64,000 nucleotides of DNA from Lachnospiraceae bacterium (GCA_017472605.1 JAFUPV010000009.1:41953-105952); one strand, 5' to 3'. Shown: positions 44,776 through 54,320, numbered from the stretch's first letter. Numbers and translations are program-made. The notes: generated from the letters alone by a model not told the origin.

Positions 44776-46398
44776 TTATTTTCTTCTGATATACATCCTC
44801 GCCTCAAACGGCCGCAGCACCTCTGATGCCCCGTTCTTTGCATAATTCGCCGCCAGCAGCTCCCATGACGCATAGTCCTTCAGAACCGGGCACGCAGCCT
44901 CGTCCCCGAAGAAATTGCAGATTACCGCCAGCTCATGGCTCTCATCCTCACGGACATAAGCAAAAACGGATTCGTCTTCCGGCATCAGCATCCGGAAGCT
45001 TCCTTCCGCAAAGACATCATATTCTTTGCGCAGCCCAATCAGCCTGCGGTAACAGCTGAAAATGGAATCCGGGTCATTGACCTGCGATGCCGCATTGATT
45101 TCTGCATAGTTGGGATTTACCCGAATCCACGGTGTTCCTGTGGAGAATCCGGCATTTGCGCTGGCATCCCACTGCATCGGTGTTCTTGCGTTGTCGCGCC
45201 CCTTGGTATGGATAGATTTCATGATTTCTTCTTTGGAATATCCCTGCTCCAGACGTTCATGGTAGCAGTTTAACAGTTCAATATCCCGATAGTCTTCGAT
45301 TTCATAGGGCGCGTTTGTCATACCCAGCTCTTCTCCCTGGTATACATATGGCGTTCCCTGCATGCCATGAAGGAGGATTGCAAACATTTTCGCGGAAATC
45401 TCACGATATTCCTTGTCATTACCGAACCGGGAGACGATGCGGGGAAGATCATGGTTATTCCAGAACAGGCTGTTCCAGCCGCAGCCGTGAAGCTCCGTCT
45501 GCCAACGGCCAAGCACTTCCTTTAATTTCAGGAATGGAAGCGGCGCCAGATCCCATTTGTCCTTGCCCGGCTGCTGATCCAGAACCATGTGTTCAAACTG
45601 AAAGACCATGGAGAATTCGCTTCCGTCCGGATTGCTGTAGAGTCTTGCCAGTTCCGGAGTTGCGCCCCAGGCTTCGCCTACCGTGATCAGATCGCCTTTC
45701 TGGAACGTCTCTCTGCTCAGCTCACGGATGAATTCATGGAGACGGGAGCCGTTTCCGGTCACTTTTTTGTCCGGCTCCTTGGCAATGACATCAATGACAT
45801 CCAGACGAAAACCGCCAACGCCTTTTTCCATCCACCAGTTGATCATGCGGTAGATTTCCTGACGAACCTTCGGATTCTCCCAGTTCAGATCCGGCTGTTT
45901 GATGGAGAACTGATGGAAGTAGTACTGTCCCACTTCCGGTACCCACTCCCACGCTGACCCACCGAAACAGGCTCTCATATCATTGGGCAGAATGCCTTCT
46001 TCTCCGTCACGCCACACATAGTAATCGTGATACGGGTTTTCCCGGCTCTTTCTCGCTTCCTGAAACCAGAAATGTTCATCGGAAGAATGGTTGAGAACAA
46101 GATCCATCATGATGCGGATCTTTCGCTTTTTTGCCTCGACGATCAGCCTCTCCATGTCCGCCAGACTGCCGAACATCGGATCAATGTCCTGATAATCGGA
46201 AATGTCATAGCCGTTATCATCCTGCGGAGAACGGTAGACCGGTGAAAGCCAGATGGCTTCGATTCCGAGATTTTGTAAATAGTCCAGGCGGCTGATGATT
46301 CCGTTTAAATCACCGATTCCGTCGCCGTTGCTGTCCTGAAAACTTTTGGGGTAGATCTGGTATACGACCGATTTTTTCCACCATTTATCCTGATTCAT
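44776..46398 (-). CDS. GH13 alpha-glucosidase (oligo-1,6-glucosidase type)
   Basis: A 540-residue GH13 enzyme of the oligo-1,6-glucosidase/alpha-glucosidase subgroup. Conserved regions: DLVLNHSSDEH (about 100), nucleophile Asp in GFRLDVID (about 198), acid Glu in TVGEAWG (about 238) and stabilising Asp in NNHDLPR (about 318). The Val after the nucleophile is the residue found in alpha-1,6-preferring members. It hydrolyses isomalto- or malto-oligosaccharides in the cytosol. AGGAGGTCAAAACAG precedes the ATG. It appears monocistronic; the upstream 125 bases have a TATACT but a poor -35. Confidence 0.92.
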   Translation of the reverse strand: MNQDKWWKKSVVYQIYPKSFQDSNGDGIGDLNGIISRLDYLQNLGIEAIWLSPVYRSPQDDNGYDISDYQDIDPMFGSLADMERLIVEAKKRKIRIMMDLVLNHSSDEHFWFQEARKSRENPYHDYYVWRDGEEGILPNDMRACFGGSAWEWVPEVGQYYFHQFSIKQPDLNWENPKVRQEIYRMINWWMEKGVGGFRLDVIDVIAKEPDKKVTGNGSRLHEFIRELSRETFQKGDLITVGEAWGATPELARLYSNPDGSEFSMVFQFEHMVLDQQPGKDKWDLAPLPFLKLKEVLGRWQTELHGCGWNSLFWNNHDLPRIVSRFGNDKEYREISAKMFAILLHGMQGTPYVYQGEELGMTNAPYEIEDYRDIELLNCYHERLEQGYSKEEIMKSIHTKGRDNARTPMQWDASANAGFSTGTPWIRVNPNYAEINAASQVNDPDSIFSCYRRLIGLRKEYDVFAEGSFRMLMPEDESVFAYVREDESHELAVICNFFGDEAACPVLKDYASWELLAANYAKNGASEVLRPFEARMYIRRK

Positions 46399-46523
46399 CT
46401 GTTTTGACCTCCTGCATTGCTGGTGTGTTTTTTGCAGTATACGGTACTTTGCTTTCTTTTTCTTCTGCTTTTTTGACTCTTTTATTGCACTATTTTGACT
46501 TGTATCTTTCCTGCATTCTCTGC

Positions 46524-48302
46524 TTATTTTGCGAATCCATGTAAATATTCTTCCACATTCAGATAACGGATACCGTTTCTGTCGTGTGTCTCGCCGCGGT
46601 AGATTACATACTTGCCAGCAATGGGGCCAAAACGGAATTCCGTCGCTTTACATTTCTCTTCGTCGATTAAATGCCGATACTGTTCATCAATTGCTTCCGC
46701 ACTATGCTTCACTTCATAAATCGAGCAGGATGCTGCATTGGGATCAAAAACAACCATGTCAAACTCCCCACGGGCAAACACAAGCTTAAAAACTTCGCAC
46801 GTTGGCAAAGCCATTTTTGTTTCCAATAAAACAATATCTTCCATCATACGCCCCTGAATGTCACTGAGAATCCGAGCTGTCACAGCGTTTCTTTCAGCCA
46901 GCGAGAATGTGCGGAATACATCATCCTGCATCAACGTTTTGATAAGAGCTTCTGCCTGTGCATAACGCATACCAGGCTGTGTAATGACAGTGCGCTTTTC
47001 TTTTTTATTCCAATCCGGCAGATAGACCGTATCAATATCAACTGTAATATCCAGCATATCCAGATATTCCTTAATCACGGCTCGATGTGCTTCGCTGATC
47101 TCCACAGTCCGCTCCGGCTGATTTTTGATTTCAAGAATCCCCCGAAGCTGCCTTGTCACTTCTTCCCTATCAATCTGCTGAAGAATCGTATTCGGATTAT
47201 TTCTGTCGCGAAGTAAATTCTTTGCAGATAAAGCCAAATCATTGGATTTGAAATCTTTCGTTAACACGCTCAACGTAAAGCGGTGATTGATATCCTCTAC
47301 AATACGGTTGATCGCGCTGGTTAGTTCATTCGCTTCATACAAGTCGGCAAGATGGCGAAAATGAGTGCCTTCCTGATAATTCTTCAGAGAGTTCTGGATG
47401 TTGCGGGCAATGGCACTGTCTACATATTCTGTCGTACTTTCTTTCGTTGCAAAGGTTCTTCCTGTGTGATTGTAATTAATTCCCCCAAGACTCATGGTGC
47501 TGCCATATCGGATGTATTCATCGATCCCCCTGATGCCAAGTACCTTCTCAAACTCGCGATAAGGAACAAAAGTAGTATGCACCATGAAACAACGGTCGTA
47601 TAACTGACTGTCTTCAGAGAATACAAAACCCAGAGAATCTGTACCGGACAGGACTACTTTCATTCCGCTTGATGCAAAGATATCAGAAAAAAGTGCTGCC
47701 CCCTCAATGAAGTCATCCATGAGCGTTACTTCATCGATAAACAGATAACGATATCCCTGTTTTTTTAACTGGCGCATGTCCAGATTGATTTTTGCCAAAT
47801 CGACTTGCGGTGTAATTTGTACAAATGCTGTCTGCTGCAGCATCTTCTCCGGCATCTCAGAAATAACCTGACGAATCAGCGTTGTTTTTCCTGTTCTGCG
47901 CAGTCCATAGAGAATAAACACACGGTCTGTGCTGTTACCATAAACATAGTCACAAAGTTCACCGAAGCATTCACGCTTTTTGTACGCGCGAACAGGCTCA
48001 ACAAAATCCAAAAGCTCCTGTCCGTATTTGACCTCAGAAAAAAAGAATTCCTCCTTCATGATATCAGGCATTACAGCAGCCTCAGGTGCTTCCTTCAGTT
48101 TCTTTTCAAGAACCTTCCGCATTTTAATTTTTTCGGACAGCTCCTGCAATTCCCCATCTTTTACTCTGCGGCTCTTCTGCTTTCCATTTTCTGTCCATTG
48201 CAGGTAAGCATATTTTTTGTCACGAATGGTTTTATATGTGATGTTGCCCTTGGGCAGCTGCGCAATCTGCTCTTTCATGTATCGAATTCTAACTGGATCC
48301 AT
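46524..48302 (-). CDS. AAA ATPase (AAA_14/DUF4143-like) with nuclease-like C-terminus
   Basis: A 592-residue protein. The N-terminal 65 residues form a basic module (QLPKGNITYKTIRDKKYAYL) seen in DNA-binding proteins. An ATPase follows with Walker A GLRRTGKTTL (about 132) and Walker B LFIDEV (about 187), an arginine-type finger region and a winged-helix segment (about 290-420). Near residue 516-534, FDMVVFDP ... SIYEVKHS has the D-x(n)-ExK spacing of PD-(D/E)XK folds. This architecture is common in gut Firmicutes, often as solitary accessory genes; function unknown. GGAGGTGTTTAC precedes the ATG. The more AT-rich sequence suggests acquisition. Confidence 0.8.
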   Translation of the reverse strand: MDPVRIRYMKEQIAQLPKGNITYKTIRDKKYAYLQWTENGKQKSRRVKDGELQELSEKIKMRKVLEKKLKEAPEAAVMPDIMKEEFFFSEVKYGQELLDFVEPVRAYKKRECFGELCDYVYGNSTDRVFILYGLRRTGKTTLIRQVISEMPEKMLQQTAFVQITPQVDLAKINLDMRQLKKQGYRYLFIDEVTLMDDFIEGAALFSDIFASSGMKVVLSGTDSLGFVFSEDSQLYDRCFMVHTTFVPYREFEKVLGIRGIDEYIRYGSTMSLGGINYNHTGRTFATKESTTEYVDSAIARNIQNSLKNYQEGTHFRHLADLYEANELTSAINRIVEDINHRFTLSVLTKDFKSNDLALSAKNLLRDRNNPNTILQQIDREEVTRQLRGILEIKNQPERTVEISEAHRAVIKEYLDMLDITVDIDTVYLPDWNKKEKRTVITQPGMRYAQAEALIKTLMQDDVFRTFSLAERNAVTARILSDIQGRMMEDIVLLETKMALPTCEVFKLVFARGEFDMVVFDPNAASCSIYEVKHSAEAIDEQYRHLIDEEKCKATEFRFGPIAGKYVIYRGETHDRNGIRYLNVEEYLHGFAK

Positions 48303-48326
48303 GTAAACACCTCCTCTTGTAGCTTA

Positions 48327-48356
48327 ATTGTAGCCTATTTAACTTATTTTTGTCAA
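48327..48356 (-). promoter_or_regulatory. Promoter of the AAA ATPase gene
   Basis: Minus strand TTGACA (48356-48351), 18-bp spacer, TACAAT (48332-48327). The -10 overlaps an imperfect direct repeat (GGCTAC/AAGCTAC). Confidence 0.7.
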
Positions 48357-48435
48357 GCAAACAAGTTACATCAATTACAAGATTTGAATTGAAACTGTTG
48401 GTAATGTATATGCAGCACATTACTTCTTAGTTTGA

Positions 48436-48477
48436 AAGAACTCCATCACTGGGAAAATCCCTGATAATGGAGTTCTT
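48436..48477. terminator. Hairpin between the AAA ATPase promoter and a gene remnant
   Basis: Stem AAGAACTCCAT/ATGGAGTTCTT with an inner GGGA/TCCC hairpin. T-tracts are weak on both sides. In the minus direction it would end transcription of the remnant at 48616-48775. Bases 48478-48615 show nothing else. Confidence 0.5.
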
Positions 48478-48615
48478 CTCTATCTGCTTCAATTTTGCAC
48501 TCTTTATCAGATGGTTTAAATTCTGAAAGTTTTACTTGTTACATTACATGATACTATACTTTTATCATTCTATTTTCGTCTCGTGATTATCCTGTCTCGC
48601 CACTTACTTCTCCTA

Positions 48616-48775
48616 TCATCCTGCCAGTAAAATCAGTTGTTCTTGTACCGACGGAACCAGTTCCTCTAATACATCTTTTATCTCGGCAAACAAACTTCTG
48701 AAGCACAACCACACTTATTACAGCGAACTTTTGTTGTATAACCACACTTTTTACAACGAATTTGTCAGCCACTTT
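48616..48775 (-). pseudogene. Remnant of a zinc-ribbon protein
   Basis: On the minus strand one frame encodes QIRCKKCGYTTKVRCNKCGC, with two CxxC pairs typical of a zinc ribbon, closed by stops on both sides. After a one-base shift another frame encodes FAEIKDVLEELVPSVQEQ and then stops. Together these look like a short C-terminal gene fragment broken by a frameshift. No start or ribosome site is visible. The parent family is not identifiable. Confidence 0.3.
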
Positions 48776-48800
48776 CAAATATTCTTTGAAGTCACAAAAA

Positions 48801-48829
48801 GCCTATCCTGTCTGTCTCACAGGATAGGC
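48801..48829 (-). terminator. Terminator of the AraC gene
   Basis: Perfect 11-bp stem GCCTATCCTGT/ACAGGATAGGC, seven-base loop, followed by TTTTTGTG on the minus strand. Confidence 0.85.
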
Positions 48830-48847
48830 GTAAAAGCAGTAAAACGT

Positions 48848-49774
48848 TTATGATTCTTCTTCCATCGATTCCCCCCGCCTCTTCCGATATTCCCCCGGCG
48901 TCACCCCTGCAAATGCCCGAAACTTCCGGATAAAATACCCAATGTTATCAAACCCGCAGTCCTGCGCAATCGTTATCACTTTCTTCTCCGTCGAAAGCAG
49001 TTCGTCCGCCGCCCGGTGAAGCCGGATGTCGTTCACATATTCTGTGATTGTCCGTCCAATTTTCTTCTTAAAATACCGGCAGAAATACTGGGAATTCATG
49101 TTTACCAGATCCGCCAGTGTCTGCAGGCGGATCGGCTCATCGTAATGCGCTCCGATGTAGGAAAGAACCTTTTTTATGGATTCAATCTCTGCATCTGCCG
49201 TCCGGTCACCGGACACGGTTTCCATCAGGCGGCTGCGATACAGCTGCTCCACAAACTGAAACAGTCCGATTTTAATCTGAAAGTAAGTCAGCTCCCATTC
49301 CGTCTCCGCCGGTTCTTCTGTCTGCAGCGTCCATGTTTGCGCAAGAAGCTGCTCATAGCAGGTCCACAGCTGCTCAAATCCGGGAACTGTCGGATTAAGA
49401 ATCACCGGAAACCGGCAAATTCCCTCCAGAACCGGTGCGATCAGCTTCTCCTGCACAGCGTCATAGTGAGCAAAACCAAGGATATCTGCCCGAAACACAA
49501 CTGCGCTTTCCTCCGTCCACTGCGCATCCTCTGCAATCTCAATCGAATGAATCTCGCCGGGAGCGATGCAGACGAGGACCGGTGCGTGAAGCGGATATTC
49601 TCTGGTATTGATCCGCAGAGTCAAACTTCCCTCTTTGAGACAGATGATCTCATTCTCGTCGTGCCAGTGAGGCATGACCTGCCATGCGCCGCTGTTTTCA
49701 AACCGATAGGCTGCGACCGGACAGCTGACAGTTCCATGGTTTGTCTGTTCCTTCAATGTTTGCCGTTTATCCAT
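48848..49774 (-). CDS. AraC family transcriptional regulator
   Basis: A 308-residue regulator: N-terminal cupin sensor (about 15-160, with MPHWHDENEIICLKEG) and a C-terminal double helix-turn-helix (about 205-300, ending DNIGYFIRKFRAFAGVTPGEYRKR). Such proteins usually sense sugars and activate nearby glycosidase and transporter genes; the GH106-like gene at 50847 and the MFS transporter at 55390 are candidates. The ATG at 49774 follows GGGAGGAG; ten upstream codons are excluded as they hold that site. Confidence 0.88.
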   Translation of the reverse strand: MDKRQTLKEQTNHGTVSCPVAAYRFENSGAWQVMPHWHDENEIICLKEGSLTLRINTREYPLHAPVLVCIAPGEIHSIEIAEDAQWTEESAVVFRADILGFAHYDAVQEKLIAPVLEGICRFPVILNPTVPGFEQLWTCYEQLLAQTWTLQTEEPAETEWELTYFQIKIGLFQFVEQLYRSRLMETVSGDRTADAEIESIKKVLSYIGAHYDEPIRLQTLADLVNMNSQYFCRYFKKKIGRTITEYVNDIRLHRAADELLSTEKKVITIAQDCGFDNIGYFIRKFRAFAGVTPGEYRKRRGESMEEES

Positions 49775-49842
49775 CGGAACTCCTCCCCTCCTTCCCTGCT
49801 GCATGACCTCTCACACCGCATTCCGCTTTACGCTGCGTCTCA

Positions 49843-49919
49843 CCTCGCATTGCATGACACCTCGCATTGCATGGCCTCGCATTGCATGACCTCGTACTGC
49901 ATGACCTCGTACTGCATGA
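49843..49919. repeat. 15-nt tandem repeats between AraC and MBL genes
   Basis: Five units of CCTCGCATTGCATGA type: 49843-49857, 49860-49874, 49875-49889, 49890-49904 and 49905-49919, with degenerate half-units on both sides (from 49801 and to about 49950). On the minus strand each contains GAGGTCATG, which resembles a ribosome site. No coding function is evident. Confidence 0.8.
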
Positions 49920-49952
49920 CAACTCCCACTGCATAACCTCTCGCACTGCCAA

Positions 49953-50780
49953 TCACGCTTCCAGCTCCACTGCATCCCCACAATGTAAATATCTCAGCCT
50001 GTCCCCAAGAATCGGCTTCATCTCCTCAAACGCCGTCATGCCGGTGCAGTGCCCGGTATAAAACACTGCCCCTGTTCTCTTCAGTTCCTCTGCGATTTCC
50101 CGGATCTGCTGCAGATCCGCCTCCGAATATCCCGCCTTCTGCGACATGTGGAAGCCGCTGATCACATAATCCGGCCATCCGCCGTACCGTTTCCGGTACT
50201 GATCCATGATATTCACAATTCCATGATGCGCACACCCGGAAAACAGAACACGCAGTCCATCCTGCCGGATCACCAGACACTGCTCATGGTCAAAGGAGTC
50301 CTGCACGAATCCGTTTTCTGTCTTTTTCTTCAGCTGAAGGTTTCCCTTCATTGGATAGCGGCTGCCCGTTATATTTGTAAACAGAGACAGATTTTCATCG
50401 ATTACTGCATCGTCATCTGTCCATATACATTGAGGCAGCGCTGCCACCGCCGGATCCAGCCCGATATATTTTTCCCATTCTCCCTGCGGATGATAATATG
50501 CTTCCATTGCCGTGGAACGCAGATAGACTGGCGCATTGGGGTTAATTCCGGAAAATGTCAGGATCCCGCCCCCATGATCATAATGTCCATGGCTCAGGAC
50601 AAGGAGATCCACATCCTCCAGCCGGATGCCAAGCTTCTGCGCATTCCTGCAGAACAGATCACTGGCTCCCGTGTCCACCAGAATCCTTTTCTTACCGGTT
50701 TCCACATAGATACTCAGACCATGCTCACAGTCACATCCATTTGTTCCCGGCATATTTTCAACCAATGCTGTCAGTTTCAT
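49953..50780 (-). CDS. MBL-fold metallohydrolase
   Basis: A 275-residue metallo-beta-lactamase-fold protein. The metal motif SHGHYDHGGG is near residue 66-75, with further ligands in SGCAHHGI (about 190) and a final His in TGHCTGM (about 245). It resembles the group annotated as 7,8-dihydropterin-6-methyl-4-(beta-D-ribofuranosyl)-aminobenzene-5'-phosphate synthase relatives, whose true substrates are mostly unknown. The ATG at 50780 follows AGAGGATTGGA. Confidence 0.85.
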   Translation of the reverse strand: MKLTALVENMPGTNGCDCEHGLSIYVETGKKRILVDTGASDLFCRNAQKLGIRLEDVDLLVLSHGHYDHGGGILTFSGINPNAPVYLRSTAMEAYYHPQGEWEKYIGLDPAVAALPQCIWTDDDAVIDENLSLFTNITGSRYPMKGNLQLKKKTENGFVQDSFDHEQCLVIRQDGLRVLFSGCAHHGIVNIMDQYRKRYGGWPDYVISGFHMSQKAGYSEADLQQIREIAEELKRTGAVFYTGHCTGMTAFEEMKPILGDRLRYLHCGDAVELEA

Positions 50781-50846
50781 TCCAATCCTCTTTCTTATCG
50801 TCATTTCTTCCAGGGATGCTGCATCGTTCTCCTGTCGGCAGAAAAT

Positions 50847-53800
50847 TTATTCTGCCAGTATTTCCACCCGGGAAAGGATGCCAAACGGTCTCAGGCACCA
50901 TGCCTCGCTCCATTCGCAGCCTCTGGTGCGGTACGAATCCGGACCATACCACTGGAATTCATCGTTGCAATTGTGGAGCGTTCCAAAGCTATTGAACCGG
51001 TTTCCGCAGGCGCAGATTTCCAGTACATGTGAACCGGCCGACAGCGTTCCAAGCGAGCAGACATGAGGCGCATATGCAATCAGCCCCTTCTTTTCCCCGT
51101 CCACAGAAACTTCCAGCACCGGCGAACGGAAATGAGGAACACGTACCTTAACACTCTGCTCATGGTCCAGCGTTACGGTCATCCGGTAGGTCAGACTTCC
51201 GCCATAGAACGGCATCCGCTGATTTGTAACATCACCAAAATAGACAGAATCCGCGGCTTCTGTCACCACAGCCCTTGTTCCCCTTGCTTCCACACCAAAA
51301 TCACCAAGCAGGAAGATGTTTTCCAGATTCGTCTTTCTTCCGTAACCGATTTCCAGAATCAGTTCATTGACGCCCTTTTTCAGTCCCGGCAGTTTTACTT
51401 TACGGATAAAGCGATCCACATACCAGGCATCGTTTCCGCAGCTCTCATTGCTGCAGGGCAAGCCGTTAAGAGTAATCGCCGCGTTTTCCGGCCGCTCCAT
51501 TGCCAGTTCCATGGCGCCGGTATCAATCCGTGATTCAATCTCATAACGAAGCGTTACCACATGCTCCTTCGGCGCATGTTTGATTCGCCATGGCTGAATA
51601 TAGGCATCCCGGCGATGCGGATAGCCGGCCAGTGTACGGATTTCATTGTCCAGACGGAGAATTTCTTCCTTCTCATGGAAATCCGAACCATCCAGACTCC
51701 ACTCTGCCGCATCCAGCAGAAGCACATTCGGTTCTGCCTGTATAACCGCCTCCGGTTCATAAATCGTCTGCAGAATCGTCTCCGGTTTTCCCGGTGTTCC
51801 ATAGGTTCCTGCCACCAGACCATAGAACGTCTTCAGTGTTCCAGTCGGAACCGGGTATGCCGCCTGGCTGCTGCCGGCTGTGTCTGTACGGTCTGAGCCA
51901 GTGCTCTCGCTGGCAGCGTTCTCACTGGCGGAATCTACGCCTGTTGCCACATTGCTCTCGCTGGCAAAGTCCACACCAGCTGCCGCCTCCGTCAGCTTCC
52001 ACAGAAAACTGTCCTCCGCATACAGATCCGTCACCACAACCGTCCAGCCGTTCTGATGTTCACAGGCAACCGGGAAAACTGCACCGGTAACCGCATCATA
52101 GCAGGTGATTCCATAGGTTCCGCGGATCCGTACCTTCATGCGGTCCGGATTCTGGTTGCGATTCCGCTTTCTGTTTACATGGCAGACAAAAAGCCACGTT
52201 TCATCGCCGTCCTGACGCATCTGGTAAAACAGGTTGCTGCTTGCATGTCCGTTCTCATGACGGATCTCCAGCACACGTTCTTCTTCCAGACAGGTCAACA
52301 GCTCATACTGTCCAAAGGGAATGATTTCTGCTTTTTCTGCCAGCTTCTTTGCCCGGTCGCTTTCCACTGCACCAACAAGAGCCGGAACAGAGCCCATGAA
52401 AACAACTCTGCCTCCCGCATCCGCAAACGCCTCCAGCGCATCCAGCGTTGTGGAACGGATGGTCTTCAGATCCGGGACAAGAATGGTCTGATATGCCATG
52501 TTTCCAACCTTCAGTTTCTTCTGTGCGCCGTCCACAGATGTCTCCTGACCGGGAAGTACACCTTCGCTGATGAAATCAAAGTCAATCAGTCCAAACAAAA
52601 GCCAGTTGATCAGTTTCCTGAAATTTTCATCCATATGCTCCCGCAGACTGCCGCTCTGAGCAACCGGTCCATAGTGAAGCCAGTAAGATTCGATGGGATG
52701 GATCACGGCAACGGGAGCCAGTGCCTGCCCTCTCGTCAGCGCCGTATTCAGCCGGGCAAAATAATTCTCCACATAGGAGTAGTTCTGCCACCATGGCGAC
52801 TGATAGTTAATGGAAGCAGGCCAGTCACGCTTGGACTCTCCTTCCATGGACATGAACGCAAGATGGGGAACACGGATCGTCACACCAAGAGCAGCCTGCC
52901 AGTCCCCCTGCAGCTTATGCCCCTTAAAATCAAAGTCCCAGTGAGTCACGCCGTAAAGTTCGCTGAGCACGCCTTCCCGCCCGTTCTGTCGTGCAACACT
53001 GACTGCCTGTTTGATGGTGGAATATTCCGGATCTCCACAGAGAATGTCCACACCAGGCAGCTGCTGTTTTCGGTAACAGCGCATCGCTTCGCCAAGCCGC
53101 AGCGTCTGGGAATAAAGAGTCGGCTCTGACATGTAGTGGCCGGTCATGGCAATTCCGTGGTCTTCGCACCAGTCCGCGATGGTGTCACAATACGCGGAAA
53201 CAAACCGCTCGGTCAGATGCTCATGGTAGCGATAACGATGAACAGACGTCTTCCCGTCAGCCAGGTCCCACATCAGCTCCGGCAGCACCTCCAGAAGATT
53301 GACTCCATATTCCTTCTCATAGGTCTCCGGAAGATCATCCGTAAAGCACATCGTCACATCCGCGTTGCTCTCACCGTCTGCCAGCGCCATGCTTCCCTTC
53401 ATCTGAGGCTCGTCCGTGAAAATCGCCGGAATCGATTTACCAAACTCCTCCCCCAGCTCCCGGTAATACCGTTCATGGGTCACTTCAATGAACCGCTCCA
53501 CGCCTTTTTTATTCATGGTATCCAGATAGGTCTGATCATTATACCAGGGACTTTCCGCCATCAGCTCCACATAAACGAACCACAGTCTTCCATCCCGTTT
53601 CGTTTCTTCTTCGCTGTCATACTGCGGCTGCGCCCCCGTGATCTGCTGATAGGAAACCAGATAGCCATTCTCCGTTTTGATCCGGTATGCCGTCAGATAG
53701 TAGCCGGACGGCTTTTCTCCTCTGGCAACGCTCTCATAAAAAGCCTCCCGGCTCTCACTCATGTTCACCTTCCGCTCACGGGTCCAGAGGACATATCTGG

Positions 53801-54143
53801 CACGATATTCCCAGTTCTCCGTTACAAGACCGCCTGCCGCGCCGGACGGGAACCGGTCTTCGTCATAAAGCCAGCACAGCATGTCCTTTTCTTTTGCCTG
53901 CTCATCCGCATAGCGCACCAGTCCAAGAAATTCTTCGCCCATATACTCATTTTCCAGACCTGTGCGGGCATGAAGGTGAGCACCGCCAAACCCCATTTTC
54001 CGGAACACTTCCATCTGATCGGCGATCAATTCCTCCGTCACCTTACAGTTCCAGGACCAGAACGGCGTTCCGCGGTATTCACTGGTTGGATTTTCAAACA
54101 ATTCTCTGCTCAGACTCTTTTCCAGATTTTTCCTGTACAGCAT
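50847..54143 (-). CDS. GH106-like glycoside hydrolase, very large
   Basis: A 1098-residue protein without signal peptide. The N-terminus (TPFWSWNCKVTEELIADQ, then GFGGAHLHARTGL) is typical of GH106-related uncharacterised hydrolases with a TIM-barrel catalytic core (about 20-430). PAIFTDEPQ (about 240) and VLSELYGVTHWDF (about 400) are likely active-site segments. A beta-galactosidase-type dimer-like region (about 540-690), a low-complexity Ala/Ser insert (about 725-780) and C-terminal beta-sandwich domains follow. Rhamnosidase or related activity on plant glycans is plausible. The ATG at 54143 follows GAGGGG. Confidence 0.72.
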   Translation of the reverse strand: MLYRKNLEKSLSRELFENPTSEYRGTPFWSWNCKVTEELIADQMEVFRKMGFGGAHLHARTGLENEYMGEEFLGLVRYADEQAKEKDMLCWLYDEDRFPSGAAGGLVTENWEYRARYVLWTRERKVNMSESREAFYESVARGEKPSGYYLTAYRIKTENGYLVSYQQITGAQPQYDSEEETKRDGRLWFVYVELMAESPWYNDQTYLDTMNKKGVERFIEVTHERYYRELGEEFGKSIPAIFTDEPQMKGSMALADGESNADVTMCFTDDLPETYEKEYGVNLLEVLPELMWDLADGKTSVHRYRYHEHLTERFVSAYCDTIADWCEDHGIAMTGHYMSEPTLYSQTLRLGEAMRCYRKQQLPGVDILCGDPEYSTIKQAVSVARQNGREGVLSELYGVTHWDFDFKGHKLQGDWQAALGVTIRVPHLAFMSMEGESKRDWPASINYQSPWWQNYSYVENYFARLNTALTRGQALAPVAVIHPIESYWLHYGPVAQSGSLREHMDENFRKLINWLLFGLIDFDFISEGVLPGQETSVDGAQKKLKVGNMAYQTILVPDLKTIRSTTLDALEAFADAGGRVVFMGSVPALVGAVESDRAKKLAEKAEIIPFGQYELLTCLEEERVLEIRHENGHASSNLFYQMRQDGDETWLFVCHVNRKRNRNQNPDRMKVRIRGTYGITCYDAVTGAVFPVACEHQNGWTVVVTDLYAEDSFLWKLTEAAAGVDFASESNVATGVDSASENAASESTGSDRTDTAGSSQAAYPVPTGTLKTFYGLVAGTYGTPGKPETILQTIYEPEAVIQAEPNVLLLDAAEWSLDGSDFHEKEEILRLDNEIRTLAGYPHRRDAYIQPWRIKHAPKEHVVTLRYEIESRIDTGAMELAMERPENAAITLNGLPCSNESCGNDAWYVDRFIRKVKLPGLKKGVNELILEIGYGRKTNLENIFLLGDFGVEARGTRAVVTEAADSVYFGDVTNQRMPFYGGSLTYRMTVTLDHEQSVKVRVPHFRSPVLEVSVDGEKKGLIAYAPHVCSLGTLSAGSHVLEICACGNRFNSFGTLHNCNDEFQWYGPDSYRTRGCEWSEAWCLRPFGILSRVEILAE

Positions 54144-54197
54144 ATCATCCCCTCTTTCTGTCATTCTTTCAATCCGGCTTGCCGCTTACGTCTTCTT

Positions 54198-54280
54198 ATC
54201 CGACTGAACGTGTCACCGGCACGTTCACCTGGATGCATATGCAATCCGACTGAACGTGTCACCGGCACGTTCACCTGGAT
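54198..54280. repeat. Copies 2 and 3 of the dispersed palindromic 37-bp repeat
   Basis: Two identical copies, 54198-54234 and 54244-54280, separated by nine bases. Each begins ATCCGACTGAACGTG, has the stem GAACGTGTC/GGCACGTTC with a three-base loop and ends CCTGGAT. They are inverted relative to the copy at 9001-9036. They lie between the GH106-like gene and GDPD. Confidence 0.85.
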
Positions 54281-54293
54281 ACCTAAACAACGC

Positions 54294-54320
54294 GAGCCAG
54301 AATTCTGACAATTCTGGCTC
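54294..54320 (-). terminator. Hairpin after the GDPD gene
   Basis: Perfect 11-bp stem GAGCCAGAATT/AATTCTGGCTC with a five-base loop, about 105 bases after the GDPD stop. The downstream T-tract on the minus strand is weak. Confidence 0.5.

Noticed and set aside
48587-48778. 63-codon ORF on the minus strand
   Set aside because: Starts at a TTG with no ribosome site and its composition is a shifted frame of the zinc-ribbon remnant.
49843-49919. CRISPR array
   Set aside because: Units are contiguous 15-mers without unique spacers, and no cas genes are nearby. The same holds for 11601-11844.
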